Positions 49,135-51,120 of a DNA stretch of 51,120 nucleotides are shown in pieces; the stretch's first letter is position 1, and each line of letters opens with the position of its first letter. The position numbers and the translations under genes were made by a program. The notes under the pieces were generated by a model. That model did no database searches. It worked only from the letters and a program-made list of their open reading frames with translations, and was not told where the DNA came from. Source of the DNA: Collinsella sp. (GTDB lineage Bacteria > Actinomycetota > Coriobacteriia > Coriobacteriales > Coriobacteriaceae); assembly GCA_019419585.1 (NCBI GenBank), contig DXZQ01000006.1, forward strand, positions 1-51,120, given 5' to 3'.

Positions 49135-50814
49135 CTAGTCGCGCGTCAGCTTGCGGTGAATACGATGCGGCTGGGCTGCGTCCTCGCCCAGGCGCTCGAT
49201 GCGGTTGGCCTGATAGGCCTCGAAGTTGCCCTCGAACCAATACCAGTTGCCCGGGTTCTCGTCGGTGCCCTCCCACGCCAGAATGTGCGTGGCGACGCGG
49301 TCCAGGAACATACGGTCGTGGCTAATGACCACCGAGCAGCCCGGGAACTCGAGCAGTGCCGCTTCGAGCGAGGACAGCGTCTCGACGTCGAGGTCGTTCG
49401 TGGGCTCGTCGAGGAGCAGCAGGTTGCCGCCCTGCTTGAGCGTAAGCGCCAAGTTCAGACGGTTGCGCTCGCCACCGGAGAGTACGCCAGCGCGCTTCTG
49501 CTGGTCCTGGCCCTTAAAGCCAAAGCTCGCCACATAAGCACGGCTCGGAACCTCGGTCTCGCCCACCATCATGTGGTCCAGGCCATCCGAGACGACCTCC
49601 CACAGGTTCTTGTCGGGGTCGATGCCAGAACGGTTCTGATCGACATAGGAGATCTTGACGGTCTCGCCCACCTCGAGCTCGCCCGAAGTCAGCGGCTCCA
49701 GGCCCACGATGGTCTTGAAGAGTGTGGTCTTACCGACACCATTGGGGCCGATGACGCCCACAATGCCGTTGCGCGGCAGGGTGAACGATAGGTCGTCGAT
49801 GAGCACACGGCCATCGAACTCCTTGTGCAGGTGATGGGCCTCGAGCACCTTGTTGCCCAGACGCGGGCCCACGGGGATGCGGATGTCGGTCCAGTCGAGC
49901 TTCTGGCTTGCGCGGGCCTCGGCCTCCATCTCCTCGTAGCGAGCCAGACGGGCCTTGTTCTTGGCCTGGCGAGCCTTGGGCGAGCTGCGCACCCACTCGA
50001 GCTCGGCCTCCATGCGCTTGGCGAGCTTGGCGTCACGATTGCCCTGCGCCTCGATACGGGCGGCCTTGGTCTCCAGATACGTGGAGTAGTTGCCCTTGTA
50101 GGGATAAAGGTGACCGCGGTCGACCTCGCAGATCCACTCGGCAACATTATCCAGGAAGTAGCGATCGTGCGTGACGGCAAGCACGGCACCCTGGTAGTTG
50201 TGCAGGAAGTGCTCGAGCCACAGGATCGACTCGGCGTCCAGGTGGTTCGTGGGCTCGTCGAGCAGCAGCAGGTCGGGAGCCTCGAGCAGCAGCTTGCACA
50301 GGGCCACGCGACGACGCTCGCCGCCGGAAAGCACGTTGACCGGCATGTCGGAATCGGGAAGCTGCAGGGCGTCCATGGCCTGGCCGAGCTTGGAATCGAT
50401 ATCCCAGCCGTCGGCGGCATCGATCTCGTCCTGGAGCTTTCCCATCTCGGCCATGAGTGCGTCCATGTCACAGTCCGGGTCGCACATCTCCTCGCCGATC
50501 TTGTTGAAGCGATCGACCTTGGCGATCATATCGCCAAATGCCATGCGCACGTTCTCGATGACGGTCTTGTCGTCGTCGAGCGGCGGCTCCTGCTGCAGGA
50601 TGCCCACGGTGTAGCCGGGGGTGAGCCTGGCATCGCCGTTGGAGACTTCCTCGATGCCGGCCATAATCTTGAGCAGGGTCGACTTGCCCATACCGTTGGG
50701 GCCCACGACGCCGATCTTGGCACCGGGGTAGAAGCTCAGGGTCACGTCGTCAAGGATTACCTTGTCGCCATGGGCCTTGCGAGCCTGATACATCTGGTAG
50801 ATAAACTCCGCCAT
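49135..50814 (-). CDS. ettA: ABC-F protein, energy-dependent translational throttle EttA
   Basis: A 559-residue soluble ABC-F ATPase that binds the ribosomal E site and regulates entry into elongation. It carries two ABC domains: GVVGPNGMGKSTLLK, LSGGERRRVAL and LLLLDEPTNHLD; then GVIGPNGVGKTTLFK, LSGGERNRLNL and LLLLDEPTNDLD. The linker between them (NRDAKLAKRMEAELEWVRSSPKARQAKNKARL) is the signature of EttA. There are no membrane segments. The length agrees with E. coli EttA (555). AAAGGA lies 12 bases before the ATG, somewhat far. A repeat element begins directly after its stop. Confidence 0.93.
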   Translation of the reverse strand: MAEFIYQMYQARKAHGDKVILDDVTLSFYPGAKIGVVGPNGMGKSTLLKIMAGIEEVSNGDARLTPGYTVGILQQEPPLDDDKTVIENVRMAFGDMIAKVDRFNKIGEEMCDPDCDMDALMAEMGKLQDEIDAADGWDIDSKLGQAMDALQLPDSDMPVNVLSGGERRRVALCKLLLEAPDLLLLDEPTNHLDAESILWLEHFLHNYQGAVLAVTHDRYFLDNVAEWICEVDRGHLYPYKGNYSTYLETKAARIEAQGNRDAKLAKRMEAELEWVRSSPKARQAKNKARLARYEEMEAEARASQKLDWTDIRIPVGPRLGNKVLEAHHLHKEFDGRVLIDDLSFTLPRNGIVGVIGPNGVGKTTLFKTIVGLEPLTSGELEVGETVKISYVDQNRSGIDPDKNLWEVVSDGLDHMMVGETEVPSRAYVASFGFKGQDQQKRAGVLSGGERNRLNLALTLKQGGNLLLLDEPTNDLDVETLSSLEAALLEFPGCSVVISHDRMFLDRVATHILAWEGTDENPGNWYWFEGNFEAYQANRIERLGEDAAQPHRIHRKLTRD

Positions 50815-50905
50815 TTGCTTGTTTTATCCTTTCTACCTGCTGTTTCCCTATTCTTGTTTCGCTTTAGTGGAAACGAAATGAGGAAACCAGCTCTGAAACG
50901 TAACG

Positions 50906-50932
50906 AAAAAGGGGCATGGTTGCCCATACCCC
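50906..50932 (-). terminator. Terminator upstream of ettA for the edge gene
   Basis: On the minus strand GGGGTATGG pairs with CCATGCCCC, followed by TTTTTC. It ends the transcript of the gene at the right edge, before ettA. The gap 50815-50998 holds nothing else clear. Confidence 0.8.
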
Positions 50933-50998
50933 CTAATACTACCTGGGAAAAGTCTCCCGGAACATACTATGAACTGCGTACGCTAGTTTTCCGCAACC

Positions 50999-51118
50999 TT
51001 AGCGAGCGGCTCGCTGCGATTTGCGCCACAGCAGATACGAGTAGACGTAGGCAGCTCCGGCCGAACCAAACGCCAGAACCGCAATCACCGCGGCGACGAC
51101 TTCACTCGAAAGCACGCT
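50999..51118 (-). CDS. C-terminal part of a small membrane protein (runs off the window)
   Basis: The minus-strand frame ends with TAA at 50999-51001 and is open to the window edge. The 39 visible residues (SVLSSEVVAAVIAVLAFG, then SAGAAYVYSYLLWRKSQRAAR) form one hydrophobic helix followed by a basic tail, as at the cytoplasmic end of a membrane protein. A terminator lies about 67 bases after the stop, supporting a real gene. The start and family are outside view. Confidence 0.5.
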   Translation of the reverse strand, partial: SVLSSEVVAAVIAVLAFGSAGAAYVYSYLLWRKSQRAAR

Positions 51119-51120
51119 AC

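Overview
The window looks like a chromosomal segment of a high-GC Gram-positive gut actinobacterium of the Coriobacteriia, most likely Collinsella or a close relative. That placement is inferred from GC-rich codon use, AAGGAG-type ribosome binding sites, fermentative genes (lactate dehydrogenase, phosphate acetyltransferase, two acetate kinases), ECF-type transport, a sortase-type cell-wall protein and an acetylase-type lysine pathway. I saw no rRNA, tRNA, CRISPR array, prophage or intact insertion sequence.

Layout. 0.6-6.8 kb (+): polyphosphate kinase, a TrmA/RlmD-type rRNA uracil methyltransferase, a DJ-1/PfpI protein overlapping a Maf pyrophosphatase, and a P1-family self-processing peptidase. 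6.8-9.4 kb: two large palindromes, then (-) a glycosyltransferase and UDP-galactopyranose mutase. 9.5-13.7 kb: pta (+) facing two tandem acetate kinases (-). 13.8-16 kb: a less GC-rich MFS transporter plus LysR regulator. 16-20.2 kb (-): HIT protein, xseB, xseA, a membrane zinc peptidase and RNase D. 20.3-23.5 kb (+): a lipid kinase, a 30-residue membrane peptide and a wall-anchored C69 dipeptidase. 23.7-27.2 kb (+): a WWW leader peptide and attenuator ahead of a complete ECF transporter (TrpP-like S unit, fused double ATPase, T unit). 27.3-29.4 kb (-): aspartate racemase and D-aspartate ligase. 29.8-35 kb: a secreted lysozyme-like protein, a membrane Ser/Thr kinase, an HTH protein, two small membrane proteins and an M20 deacetylase. 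35.2-39.2 kb (+): lysine riboswitch, lysA-dapA in one reading frame, dapB, dapH. 39.5-51.1 kb: nucleoid-associated protein, alpha/beta hydrolase, ldh, aminotransferase, nadE, two poorly characterised proteins, ettA and the end of a small membrane gene.

How the genes fit together. Cell-wall themes recur: D-Asp racemase with D-Asp ligase would make a D-aspartate cross-bridge, glf supplies galactofuranose, and the DAP/lysine operon with the divergent M20 deacetylase (and possibly the distant aminotransferase) would supply DAP and lysine. Amino-acid sensing by RNA appears twice: a Trp-codon attenuator for a tryptophan importer and a lysine riboswitch with a probable translational switch.

The most unusual signal is in the gaps. 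Three copies of a structured repeat (24508-24608, 39221-39423, 48977-49131) start within a few bases of a stop codon, in the sense direction of that gene. They share a conserved core with a GCGTAC-NNAA-GTACGC hairpin, but their enclosing arms differ completely in sequence while staying perfectly complementary. Two copies also share an upstream hairpin, a linker and a 19-base tail. Three further compound palindromes (6786-6914, 6962-7170, 10603-10733) have a similar nested design. I do not recognise these as a named family.
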